Below the pieces are notes generated by a model. It searched no databases. It was given only the letters and a program-made list of their open reading frames with translations, and was not told the DNA's origin. The position numbers and the translations under genes were made by a program. Shown piece after piece: positions 23,101 through 35,154 of a DNA stretch of 64,000 bases. This stretch comes from Siphonodentalium dalli (Eukaryota > Mollusca > Scaphopoda > Gadilida > Siphonodentaliidae): the NCBI GenBank assembly GCA_032622095.1, contig CP136061.1:130090754-130154753 (forward strand), read 5' to 3'. How positions within the stretch are numbered: the first letter of the stretch is position 1; each line of letters starts with the position of its first letter.

Positions 23101-26100
23101 AATTCAATAAGTTTTTATTTTATATTATAGAATAATAACAATAACATGTTATATACAACAGGACCCCACAAAAGCTGGGCTTATTAGGGCAGGACCCTTA
23201 TACAAATATATGAGATTAATATTATATTGATATTAAAGTTGCTGTGTATATTTACAGGTGGTGCAATGGTGTGCGACAAATATAAAGATTTTGGGGATGG
23301 GTATATGGAATTAAGGAATAAGGGTGTGGGCAGGGGGAGGGCCGGAGGGGGGACCGGTGTGGGCATGTCACAGTTCACAGTATAAAATAATATTTTCATG
23401 TTGCAATGATATAATTGGTCATGTAATACCAAGTTCCTTCTCATGCTGCGACCTGATGTAGATGCATCATATCACAACCCACTTGAGTCGATCCAGCTAG
23501 CTAGGACATCTAAATATTATATTAGAATTTATTTACTTATACATGTAATTACTATATATAGATGCAGAGGTTGAGACATGTTTCGATAGATTAGATTTGG
23601 TTCATTCTGAGTTATCCATTGGTTAATGTACGGATTTCAGTATGGGATGACACGTTAGATATATAATACATGCAGATGAAATATTCAGACTGTTCTTTCC
23701 CCTCACCATGTAGGGCTAATCAGAGTAGGAGGAATTATACATTAAGAGTATGAAACAATAAGGAGCTTGTCCTAATCTGAATAGCCCTGTGGTGACAGAA
23801 CTCTGTTTTTTACTACTATTAGAGTACATGTCGGTAACCAGGGATGAGTACGTAGTTACTCAGTGGGGGAGGTTGGTTTATGTTGCTTGTTAATGAAATA
23901 TTCTTTCAGATATTTTGAGTAATTGCTATCAATTTCTATTCTGAGTTTGCAGTCAGTTGGTAGTTCATTCCACAGGCATCTGGCTCTGGTTAATATGGCA
24001 TTTTTTGCTTTTTTCGTTCTTTTAAATACACAGAATAGATTTGAATTAGCTTTGGACCGTGTATTGTAATTATGGATATCATGTAGGCTTGTAAATAGGG
24101 AAGTCAGTGATTTAGGGAGTTTCTTGTGGTGGAAATCATATAAAATTTTAAGCAGTTGCATATTTCCAATGTCTTCAAGCAGCAATAAATTGTGTTTCTT
24201 GCATATTTCCTGGGTATTTTTTTTATTTCCAATATATGACAGTGTTGCAATTGCTTTGTTTTGTATTTTTTCAAGTTTTTGAAGATTTTTCACTGTTGTT
24301 GCACTCCAAATAGCATTACAATAGGTGAGATATGGGATAATAAGTATCGAATAAAGTGATTTCATCGTATCCTTTGGTACAAACTCACTAACCTTACGCA
24401 TGACTCCTAGGTTTCTAGATAATTTATTGATAATTGTATCCACATGTAAATCCCATGACAAAGTTTCTTCAATATTAATTCCTAGGAATTTAGTGTTTTT
24501 AACCCTTTGGACCAGTTTATCATTAATTTTTAGCTCCGGTAGAAAATTTTACGACTTACAAAGATCTGTATTTGTGAAAAGCATATAGTTTGTTTTATCA
24601 AGATTTAAAGATAATTTGTTAGCTAGAAACCATTTGTTCATTGCCTCCATTTCTTTGTTAACAACATCATAAGCATTAATAATGTCTTTATCTGAGTAAA
24701 ATGCATTTGTATCATCAGCAAATAGTATTACCTTTAATTTTTTGCACACATTTGGAAGATCATTCATGTATATAAGAAAGAGAAGAGGGCCAAGTATTGA
24801 TCCCTGTGGCACGCCACAGGTTATATTTGTTTGGCATGAAAAGTTGCCTTCGTACAGTACAGATTGCTTTCTATTTGACAGGTAGCTGCGGAACCAGTTC
24901 AGTGCAACCCCCCGACAGCCATAGTGTTCAAGTTTATTAATCATTATATTGTGGTTTATTGTGTCAAATGCCTTGGATAAATCTAAAAATACTCCAATGG
25001 TGTGTTCTTTTTTATCTAAAGCTTGAGTTATTTTTTCTAATAAATCAGTTAAAGCAAGAATAGTTGAGTGATTTTTTCTGAAGCCATATTGGCTACTATA
25101 TAGAATGTTGTATTTTGTAAGGTATTTATCCATTCTGTTGTACATCAGTTTTTCAAGAATTTTTGAGAAAATGGGTAGCACAGATGGTGCTGTTACTCGA
25201 TTTTTTGTTGAGAATGTTTTTGATTAGTTTCCATATGTAGCATTAATGTTACTTTCATACTGTTGGAACTTACTATGATAAAAATGCTGCTTAGAAGTTC
25301 GAATAATTGAGTTTACTTTATTTCTATACTTCTTGTATTGCTCATTATTATATTTTGTTCTGTCTTTTATGAATATTTTATAAAGTTTATTCCTTCTTCT
25401 GATGGAGTTCAGTATACCTGTTGTTATCCATGGATTTTGGTTATTAGATATTTGGACTTTCTTCCTCTTTTTTGGGAAGTTAAGATTATAAGTGCTCATT
25501 ATTTTACCATGAAATATGTTATAGGCTTCATTGCAGTCCTGGTTATAAAGTACTGTGCTCCAGTCAGCCACTGACATATCGTTGATGAAATTTTTTATGT
25601 TTTTCTTTGAATAGTCTCTTTGGTAAATAAAAACATCTTTGTTGGTTACTTTTTTGGCTCCATTATCCACAAGAAGGTAAATGGGCAAGTGATCAGTTAT
25701 GTCTTCCACAAAAATACCTGCGTAAAATGATGAAGAGAGATGACAGTTGGAGAATATGTTGTCAATGAGGGTTGCACTGAATTCTGTAATTCTGGTGGGT
25801 TTAGTTATTGTTGGGAGAAACATAAATGACTTCAATAGGTTTAAGAAGTTCTTTCCACTGGTATTATCATTATTTATGTTTATGTTGAAATCACCCATCA
25901 GGAAGCATTCTTTTTTTTCTTTATGTATTTGAGTTAGTACTGTTTCAAGTTTTTCAAGAAATGTGTCGACATCAGAATTGGGCCATCGATATATACAACC
26001 TACTAGTTGGTTCTTGTTTTTATGATCAGGGATTTCAATAAATAAGCTTTCAAAGCTTTCCGTGAATATAGATAAGTCTGTTCGAACTTGAGCTTTAAGG

Positions 26101-26880
26101 TTATCATTAACATATATTCCAACCCCACCCCCCTTTCTGTCATTCCTATGGTTTTCATATAAACTGTAACTCCCCATTTTTGTCAGATCAATTGGAGACT
26201 CATCTGTCAGCCATGTTTCAGTAACGCCTATTATATCAAATCTATGTCTACAAGAATGAAGGAAAGTAGATAATTTATCTATATTTTTCATTAAAGAGCG
26301 TATGTTGAAATGAATTATTGAAGATGATATATTTTTATTCAACTGTTTCAGTTTATCATTGAATTCTTCAAGAAGAATATAATTGGAGGAGTTTTCAGCA
26401 TTTATTGGGTCTAAGTTATAGTCATCGTCATCCAGTTGGGATTCCTTACAAAAGTCATCATTCAGGGTGAATGGGTTCATTAGTAAGGGATCTTTTGAGG
26501 TGACATTTCAATGAACATAATCGTGTTTCATATCAAATAAAGCCAACCGAAACAGTGCCTCTTCTTCTATATGATTAAATGGTAGTATAGATGCAATACA
26601 ATGGTGACAAAACCATGTTTTTTCATCATCATCAAGCTTTATGAAGTCTGCTTTTGAAAGTTTAGAACAACTTAGATGGATCCATTGATTACACAGGTCA
26701 CAGCACAAGGAATCTTGGTTATTTCGCACTGATTTTTTGCAAGTGGAGCATGGGTATTTCAAGGGCATAGTAATGGACAGGGTGAGTGGGGTGAGGTGGG
26801 GGATATAAGGTCTGTAGAGTTGTTTTTCTTTCGGATATGCCAAATGGGGGATGTCACAAATATATGTATTAAGTTGGGGG
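23101..26880 (-). mobile_element. PHD-EN-RT non-LTR retrotransposon (CR1/L2-like)
   Basis: A minus-strand LINE. The 3' end is at about 23101, with a short TTGAA-type tail rather than poly(A). A roughly 700-bp 3' untranslated region precedes the coding part at 26843-23856. A similar 3' end lies at 29560-29800. Domain order and a non-poly(A) tail place it with CR1/L2-type elements (family knowledge). The exact 5' end and target duplication were not resolved because both flanks are repeat DNA. Confidence 0.88.
23856..26843 (-). pseudogene. Retrotransposon polyprotein, in-frame stops and RT deletion
   Basis: One reading frame runs from 26843 to 23856, broken by three in-frame stops (26508-26510 TGA, about 25224-25226 TAA, 24549-24551 TAA) and with no frameshift between them. 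In order: a PHD finger (CSTC, CDLC, WIHLSC, WFCHHC); an apurinic-like endonuclease (HFNIRS, VTETWL, GDFNI, IDNIF, TDH); reverse transcriptase from QYGFRKNHS onward (DLSKAFD, GVPQGSILGP, FADD); and a C-terminal region typical of the group. After the endonuclease about 40 bases lead directly to the 'VLPIFSKILEKL' motif. The N-terminal RT fingers, normally over 100 residues, are therefore deleted, and the copy is dead. Confidence 0.9.
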
Positions 26881-26924
26881 CGAGAGAGAAATGCTTTGTT
26901 TTTTTTTCAAGGGTTTGTTAAAGG

Positions 26925-27105
26925 CATGATTCAATTGCGCTGAAGTGCAATCAATGTTGTGTTTCAAGAATTCTTGAAAGCGTGTTAATTCAATTGCAAT
27001 GTTTAATTGAATTTCAATTCCACCTCAGAGCAATTCAAAACTAATTGCACTGAAGTGAAATTAAATTGCATGTCAGTCAGCGCAATAATTTACCCATATG
27101 CACAT
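26925..27105. repeat. Degraded palindrome-array segment
   Basis: Repeated 'caattgcgctgaagtgcaat' type words, weaker than the CTTAAG palindromes to the right. Probably the other half of the element interrupted by the LINE. Confidence 0.55.
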
Positions 27106-27635
27106 GGGAGGCCAAATTCACATTTAATAATGAATTGCGCTTAAGAGCAATTGATTGCGCTTAAGTGCAAATAAATGCTTAAGCGCAATCAATTGCGCTT
27201 AAGTGCAAATATCACATATTGTGCTTAGGCACAAATAGAGCATTTATGCTTAAGCGTAATGAATTGCACTTAAGCGTAATGAATTGTGCTTATATAAACA
27301 CAATTATTTTCGCTTAAGTGCAATTAATTGCGCTTAAGTGTAATTGTAACGACTATCTAACCTACCCATAAACTATTAATTGGCATAACCTGGTGTATCA
27401 CCTAGCAACACAAGAGGAGCATGGGGCTATAATTTTAACCTGTTTTAATTAGCCTAGTGCAGTCATCTGTGAGTATGTGTAACAACAATCAAAGATAAGC
27501 CCTAATTTAATATTATCAGCATCCCTATATCCAAAAAAATTGAGGTCTCCTTCCTGGAACTCTTGTATTTTTTAATATAATTTTTAAAAAGTATTTTTGC
27601 ACAGATTTGGGCCATTACTATGGTCATATTATAAG

Positions 27636-27774
27636 TTACAGGGCGAGTTGTTTCCGGATACGGTGTCATATGAGGCGAAGTGAGATTAATATCGGGCGAG
27701 GCGCTAGCCGAGCCCGATATTAATCTCGCTGAGCCTCATATGTCACCGTAGCCGGCAACAACGAGCCCTGTAAC
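27636..27774. repeat. 139-bp foldback hairpin
   Basis: Arms start TTACAGGGCGAGTTGTT and end with AACAACGAGCCCTGTAA. The stem continues to GATTAATATCGGGC and an apex CGAGGCGCTAGCC. It has the same architecture and apex style as 6331-6488. Confidence 0.8.
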
Positions 27775-27795
27775 GATTTTATCATGTCACCCACA

Positions 27796-27918
27796 CAGCC
27801 CTCATAATTGGCTACGGCAATCGGCAATGCCGAAGCCATTTGCTGAAGCAAACTGGGCCACGGTAAAGGGTTGCCGTAGCAGATTGCCGAAGCCAAACAA
27901 TCTGAATTAAAAGGGCTG
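27796..27918. mobile_element. 123-bp MITE with 6-bp TSD, copy 2
   Basis: Inverted relative to 5008-5130, identical length, ends CAGCCCTC / AAGGGCTG. Flanked by a perfect 6-bp direct repeat CCCACA (27790-27795 and 27919-27924). The duplication differs in sequence from copy 1, so insertion is not sequence-specific at this length. Confidence 0.88.
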
Positions 27919-29559
27919 CCCACATATCATGTTTTCCGTGTGAGAATTTGAATTACTTATACGATGTTCATTACCTGCCAGTAAGTAAATTTTTTGTCTA
28001 TGGCTATTAACTTATGTAACGTCACAGTGACGCGTCATGGGCATTGAACGTCAAGGCATTGAGTCAGTGGCTAATCACCAGAAGCAGGACAACAAACTTG
28101 AGTTTGATAGTTAATTTATGAGTGTTTAGAATTTCTCAAATATTGGTACTATGTCTTTAAATTAACAGAACTTGATTTCCGACAGATATCCCTTTTCTTG
28201 GCGCCAAAATACACCGAAAATATACCCGAGGTGGCAGAGTTCCATGAAAAAAAAAATGGCGGACATCGACCCCATATGGGAACCCTGAGGGGGGATATGG
28301 ATTCCATATGGGACGGGCTACAAAGATGACGACCCGATGTCTCCTGATATGCCTCTACCAACGGAGCGTCCTCATTGGTCGATCCAACCAGGTGACATGA
28401 TAAAGCATGAATATGGTGTCACTGCATGATCGAGGGCTTGCTTACCTCATATGGTGCACTTATTGACTTAAATCAGGGAAAAAACCCTATTTTCGATCAT
28501 ATTATCACCATCCCTGTCCCAAAAATTGGTGTTTCATTCCTGGAGCTTTGGTGTCTCACTCCTTGGGCTCTGATATTTTTATTAAATCAGCATCTCTTGC
28601 ACAGATCTATAAGTATTTCCATTGTCATATAGCGCGAATGTGGTGTCGCTGAGTACTTGTTTCCCTCATATGGTGTACCTGTATACTCGAAAATTGAAGA
28701 AAATCAGAGTCGCCCAGACTAATACAGAAGGTAATGCTATCATGAGTCGCCCCGACTAATACAGAAGATAATATAATGCTATCACGAGTCGCCATGACTT
28801 AAACAGAAGGTAATGGCGAGTCAGTTATTTTGGTAAAGAAGTTAGGCTAGCTCCCTACCGATCCAAACCAATGAAAACAAGAGGTGATATGTCAATAAGA
28901 GTTAAGACCTGTTGAGTTATGGATAAACATATTTATTCACCAGGGGTGTTTAGTTACATATAACCATGAATTGTGCTTAAGCGCAATCAATTGAGCATAA
29001 TTATTTGTGCTTAAGTGCAATTCATTATTAAATGTGAATTTGACCTCCCATACATGTATATGCATGTATGTATATAATGGTTATAATATTATTGAAATGA
29101 TCTAGATAACTGACTAATTAAGTGAATTTAGCAATTGAGATTGGTCTTTCAATTCAAAATTGCTTCCACAGATCTTTACTCATACTAGTCGTCTGGCAGG
29201 AGAGTGAAATATAATTTGATTAATGGCTCTTCAGCACAATTATAATTGGAATGCACATCAGTGCAATTGGAATTTGCCCTTCAGTTGAGAAGGATGGACA
29301 GCAAATAACATTAATACATGTACACCCATTTTAAGACAAGAGTGACAAATGGCACATCATGTTAATATGCATATGATAACTGAAAAGATATTATTTATTT
29401 CACCATGTCATAATATAAGTTCTAAAATTTCTATTTATTAGGGCCTGCCGGGTTTCCACGCAGTCCTGAGCTATATCAGGAGGTGGAAAGTTTAGATGGA
29501 CCTACACATAAAACTATGAAAATTGTTAAGCTAGTGCACCACCTGAAGGAATCTATGCA

Positions 29560-29800
29560 AGTTCAAGTTCAATAAATTTTATTAGATAATCAATGACATT
29601 GTTATACATATATACACACATCAGGACCCTATAAATTGAAGCAGAGCTTGTTAATATTGAGGGGCCCTCATTGGTAATACATTGTTCAAATTCATTTGCA
29701 TATATAATAGGGGTGCAGTATATGGAGAAGAAAAAGGTGTTCCTGTACAAAGTGCAGTTCAGAGTACTAAGGGACCATGATAATAAATGAGTGCTAGCAG
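29560..29800 (-). mobile_element. Truncated LINE 3' end
   Basis: Resembles 23101-23320 in layout: a (TTGAAC)n-like tail seen as 'gttcaagttcaataaat' on the plus strand, AT-rich 3' untranslated sequence and a 'caggacccta' box. It is probably a 5'-truncated relative of the PHD-EN-RT LINE. No coding part remains. Confidence 0.6.
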
Positions 29801-30803
29801 GGAGGGGTGGGGCGGGTGTCGGATATGTATATTCTCACTCATTTTTCATGTGTTGCAGCTTTAATATTATTATGCTGTTCATAGCTCCAAAAGTTATTTC
29901 TATTATAAACTAATTATTATGACTCCTGTGACAAGGATCTATTGGAGTGATTACTTGTATAAGGCAAAAAGAACCCTCTTTGTTTCCGATGCCCTGCCTG
30001 GCTGAGATTTTATTTTCTTCAGAAGGCCAGTCTATAATTATCTGTTAGAGTGGCAATGTGAATATTTATCGTTTTTCCTAATACCAAAAGCAAAAATAAG
30101 CCGGTTATTAAGGTCAATGTTGGTAGAGATCATACTGCAGAGTGAATGAATTCAAGGGACATCATGTTTTTATCCAAAGTTTGGCTCATTTTCAATGCAT
30201 ATTGTTATACCATATTCCATGGGACTGTGACTACACAATTATATCTCTTACCGCTGAAAGGTTTTAACAATAACAAAATAACAACAAAAATCCCTGTCTG
30301 GAAAATTATCCCAATGTTATCGGAAACAGAGAAGTTTTTTGTTTTGGTCTAACTAATTTAATGCTAATGCTTTGTATCTTTGGTAATTCTGATATGACAA
30401 TGTCTTTGGTATGTGTATGGATAAGATTTATCACTCATGTATTTTGCACTCACCCATGGCTTAAATTCATTCATTTGTTGCATATATTCTGTTGAGTATA
30501 AAAGGAGATGGTCCCATAAATGGCCAGATTTAGGGTACAGGACCCCTTTAAAAGTATTTTTCATGGTTTGGCCACAGCAATAAAATAGCCTAGTTTACAT
30601 ATTTGGTTGAAAAAAAATAGATGCAGGAGATGATTGTAAAGTTATGCATCACTGCCAAAACATTTGACAAATAGCAGAATTGTTCATTAATTTCAAAAGA
30701 TTTTTGAATATGATGTTTAATTGAGGTATTTCTTCCCATAAAACTGTTTAAATAATGGAAAGAAAGTGAAAGCAAAAATATACTCTTGTAACCAAATCAC
30801 AAG
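29801..30803. other. Intergenic DNA without recognised feature
   Basis: Between CEP41 and MEST. Short ORFs on both strands lack homology or exon-like splice borders. Nothing further seen. Confidence 0.45.
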
Positions 30804-31182
30804 TTAAAGACATATTATGGACTTGTTCGAGTGCGATAAACTTATAAGTTAGTACTCAGGCGCTATGCCAACCTGGAGAATATATAATTCTACTAAGATC
30901 ACCGAAAATTTCAAATTAATCGACCATATCACTCCATAGAAAACACCGTCTGAACTACGCTCAATTGTAAATATTTACACCTCAATTTGGGACGCAGCAA
31001 TCAGCGATAAACTAACGCAAACAAATTCGCCATCTAGAGTCATTGCATTTAATTAATATATAAGAATGACGGTGTTGTCAATTTGGATTAATATTCGTAA
31101 AAAATAACCACTTTGAGCAAGATTATTTTCCATATCTATTTGATCACCCTACCGGAGTGTTTCACATCACTTTAATTTTTCG
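30804..31182. repeat. 380-bp TTAAAG repeat, copy 3
   Basis: The fullest copy: TTAAAGACATATTATGGACT at the left, CATCACTTTAA at the right, with 'gcatttaattaatatataag' internally. Compare 17024-17396 and the truncated copy at 11270-11480; end fragments also lie near 46476 and 58404. Confidence 0.75.
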
Positions 31183-32383
31183 TTGGCCTAATGTTAAATC
31201 TCTGCATCTTAGCGGAAGCACCCGAGGATCTGTGATTTGTTTATATAACCAAAGCAGGATCTTGAATGAAAATATGCATTTACAGATTTTATTATCTAAG
31301 TGCCAATTACCCTGTGCCAATGCAGTCTCTTATTAGTCTGGTCGATAAAAGGTTTGACCTAGAAAAAATTTGGACTAAGTTGGTTTGTATACCATTTTGA
31401 AGAGGAATATATCCTCTATAACATATCCAAAATCCGCTAAAATCCGCTTTGAGCATTTTTTGAAATTCAAGATGGCGTCCAAGATGGCTGCCATTTTCCT
31501 ATAAGTCAGCTTGAAGCAATTATAGTGAGAACATATTGTCATATGTATACACATCTATACATTTTTGTGAAGCTAAGACATAACGCCACCTTTATGTGCC
31601 AAAATTGGAACTCCCCGTCCATGATGGCCGCCAAAATGGCGACCGGAAGTGGAATTTAAAAGTTTTTTTTACTAATATCTTTTAAGATAAGTTTCTGTGG
31701 TTTGGAACTGGTTGAGAATTGTGACTTTATTTTGTATTTAGCATGTTAACTGACAATTGGAGCAATGAAATATGCTATTCGTGGGGTCCACACCCCTTCC
31801 GATCACTCAAAAATTCGATTTTACAAAACGCGGTATAACATTTTAGAAAAGATCCCCATTGGGTTTCTAGTCATATTTCATCAAGAAGTTGGAAGAACTG
31901 TGCAATGTAAGTGATGCATTCTATATCTTATTGATATTCGAACCAAATGGTTATAAAATTGTCACTTTGGCTCAAAATGGCCGCCAAAATATGGAAAATG
32001 TTAATTGTTATCCCAGCGTGCCATGCAACCGCTTACAAGTTGTGGTGATGCACACAATTGACAATTCTGTCTTATATAGCTTGACTACTAACATGTCTGA
32101 TGCACCTTGGGTATTTGTTAGTATTTCAACCACTGAAATTGCCAGAATTATTCGGAATGTTCTGTCACAAACCTGAAATCAAAATCGGCAAAAAATCGCT
32201 GTTCAGGTTTGAGCCATTGTTTAAAAGTAAAATGGAAATATGTTTGGTAACAAAGATGTTTATTGTTTTGATATGTGTTACATGATGTGTCACACTGAGG
32301 TGTTTTAGACAAAATTACTCAAGATGGCTTCCAAAATGGCAACCAAATTTGGTAAACATTATTATATACATATTAGGGTCCGG

Positions 32384-33258
32384 CGAATCAGCGATTTTGT
32401 TCGAATCGAATCTCGAATCGAATCAGACACACGGATTTCACATCGAATCGAATCTCGAATCGAATCTTACTCCCCGTGGTAAATCGACAAGAACTAGATT
32501 TATGTCGGCGATCCCGCTGCAGCGCGAGTGTCTCCCCATACCATCACCTGTGCGTGTTTAGCAGCTTGCCGTGTGGACCTGCATCACAATAAAAAATGTT
32601 GAGAACGGCACATGAAAATATGAGATAAATCGTACTCTGTCGTACTTTTTTTTTCATCGGGGCCCAATTCTTTCTTCATCGTAAAGGTGGCTAGTTACAA
32701 CTGTTTCTTTTTAGGGGCTCGCCCGCATCGCCGCTACTACTAGACGTGTTGCCGGTTAATTTTCGTGTTGAGTCTTTCTTTTCTTTTGCCCTTATGGTGG
32801 ATTTCAGGATGACTGCGGCTAAGGTGTGCCCATAAGTGGGAGGTAGTGCCCGTTTTTTGAACTGATAGTACAGTCGTGCACGATTTGCACCTGAATTTGT
32901 CAACGCTGCATTCAAAATAACTTTTAATTTCCGTCATTATAATTTTGGATAAATAAAAAGTAGGGAAGGGCACAAGAGATGGATCGATGATATGGATATT
33001 TCGCCGCCGCGACGACCCAAGAGCAATAATTTACTGAACGAAACAGGACCGCATCTCGTGCACCGACGGCGTTCTCAACGACATCTGCGTGCGTTTGTTT
33101 TAGAGCTTTTGTAGGACACGCTGTTCAACAAGTTCGTACAGAATGAGGTTAATATGGTGATTCGAACTACATTTGAATCACACGATCGATTTCGAATCGA
33201 ATCGAATCAGTAAGACGATTTCGAATCGAATCGAATCTCGAAGCTTCGCCGGACCCTA
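32384..33258. mobile_element. hAT element inside foldback arm, exact 8-bp TSD
   Basis: Ends TAGGGTCCGGCGAA and TTCGCCGGACCCTA, flanked by a perfect 8-bp duplication ATACATAT (32376-32383, 33259-33266). Subterminal regions are rich in 'cgaatcgaatc' repeats on both sides. At 875 bp it is an internally deleted hAT derivative that retains a piece of transposase (32740-32973). Confidence 0.93.
32740..32973 (-). pseudogene. hAT transposase remnant, BED zinc finger
   Basis: A 77-codon minus-strand ORF with KFRCKSC, then TTSHLWAHLSRSHPE. This is a C-x2-C ... H-x4-H/H arrangement typical of the N-terminal BED finger of hAT/ZBED transposases, including the aromatic SYF just before it. Downstream the frame ends and no RNase H-like catalytic core or dimerisation domain follows inside the element. 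It is therefore a decayed N-terminal exon, not a gene. Confidence 0.75.
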
Positions 33259-33540
33259 ATACATATACATATGTGTATATACGTGGTGTATATGTATGCA
33301 TAATCAATTGTGACTCACATGTTACTTAATCAACTAAATGTTCTATTCTGGTTGTCCCGGTACCCTACGAGGCATGATAAATTCATTTTGAGGAACGCAA
33401 TATGGATTTTGCCAAAAACTTCCTTGTTTTTGAACGGAAATGGACAGAACGTTGAAACGGAACTGAGAGTAATCATATTATGTGGCTATTCTGGCCCATT
33501 AGCGTCAACATTAATCAACTTAATACAGTGTGTATGTCTG

Positions 33541-35154
33541 ATGGCTGTATGGTCATAGGCGAGGTGAGTAGGTATACATGTAGCTATTGTATTCATGAAT
33601 GATGTGAATAGTTATACAATGTGTGACTATGTGGTCATGGATGGGGTGTTCATGGTGAGATGCATATATGGTGAAGTGTGAGGTGAACATGTTTACAGTG
33701 AGTGGCTGTCTGGTCATTGAAGTGGTGTATGGGCATAACGAGAGCAGCTACACTGTCCTGTATGTATATATGGAGTGACTGTGTGGTCAGGGGTGGGCTG
33801 TACATGTGTACATTGGGTGGCTGTATTGTCATGGGTGGGTGTATATGTATACATATGTTGGATGTATGGTAATGGATGGGTGTATGTATAAATATGGTGT
33901 GGTTGTATGGTTATGGACAATGTGTATATGTGTACATGGAATGACTGCACGGTCATTGTTGAAATGTATATGCATACATAGAGTACACTTTGATGGCCAC
34001 TGGCGGCTAGTGTATATAGAGAGTGACCTCATAGTGATGGGTGGGATGTATATGTTTATATGTATGGCCTATTGTATTGCCATTGGTGGTGTGTACAAGC
34101 ATACAGTGAATAGCTGAATGCTCATGGAGACGGTGTTTAAGTATACAGCGAGTGGCTGAATTGTCACGGTTGAGCTGAAAATGCAAGTCTGAATTGTACG
34201 TATGACCGTGTGTGCGGGGTATTGGTATATCTAGAATGGATGTATGGCCATTGCTGAGGTATATATAACACCTGGAGTGACGCTGTGGTCGAGGGTGAGG
34301 TGTATATGTATATCATGAGTGACTATATGCCATGGCACGGCCAATTTGTAAATAGGGATTGACAGTATGGCAACATTAATGGTGGGGATAATTGATATAC
34401 AAGGAGTGACTATGATCACGAATGTGGTTTATGCGTATACAGCGAGAGGCTGAATTGTCATGGGTCAGTTGTATATGCAAGTCTGGAGTGTATGAATGTT
34501 CGTGTGTGCGGTACGGGACATTGATATATCTAGAAGGGCTGTAAGGCCATTGGTGAGATATATATGTATATACCTGGAGTGACTCTATGGTTTTGAGTTG
34601 GGTGTATATGTATATCTTGAGTGGCTATATGGCCACGGGTGTCGCAAATATGTATATATTTATACAGGGAGTGAGACTGTAGGACCACTGGTTAGGCAAA
34701 TAGGTATACAAGAAGTGATGTATGATCATGGATGTAGCGAACAGGTATACCAGGAGTGACTGTATGGTCATCGGTGGGGTTTATATGTATATCTTTAGTG
34801 GCTATATAGCTATGCAAATGGCAAATACATATACATGGAGTGACGACTGTATGGCCTATGGTGAGGCGAATAGGTATACAAGAGGTTACTTTGTGTTCAT
34901 GTATGTAGTGAATATGTATACAGATCGTGTGAGGTGTAGGAGTATACATGGTGTGTTTGCATGGTTATTCACGGTTATAGGGCCATGCGTTGGTGTATGG
35001 GTAAACACAAGTGTATCTGTATGGTATTGGGTGAGGTGTATGCCTATACAGCGAGTGGCACATGGCCATTTATGTGGTGTCAATGTATATATGGAGTGAC
35101 TGCATGCTCATGTGTGATTTGTACTGGTGCACCTTTGGGTGACTAGCTTTCCAT
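33541..35154. repeat. Degenerate 41-43-bp minisatellite (foldback loop)
   Basis: About 1.6 kb of imperfect units of roughly 41-43 bp with a consensus like 'ggagtgactgtatggtcatg' followed by GTATATGTATAC. It forms the loop between the arms of the giant foldback. Several overlapping ORFs of 60-125 codons on both strands are by-products of the period and composition. Confidence 0.8.

Larger units (their letters stand above)
27106..29049. mobile_element. 1.94-kb foldback with CTTAAG palindrome arrays
   Basis: The ends GGGAGGCCAAATTCACATT and the complement of GGGAGGTCAAATTCACATT enclose arrays of the palindrome TTGCGCTTAAGCGCAA and variants (27145-27350 at left, 28970-29020 at right). The interior has degenerate units of about 190 bp ('ccctcatatggtg', 'cagcatccctatatcc') that also occur at 47930-48330. 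It carries the younger 139-bp hairpin and the 123-bp MITE. Same family as 47694-48517. No ORF suggests a transposase. Confidence 0.75.

Noticed and set aside
31889-32176. ORF resembling another ORF at 35795-35986 on the opposite strand
   Set aside because: The similarity is explained by the inverted arms of the giant foldback; many mismatches and no domain.
34722-35099. 125-codon ORF and several overlapping ORFs
   Set aside because: Produced by the 41-43-bp tandem array; they exist on both strands with repetitive composition.
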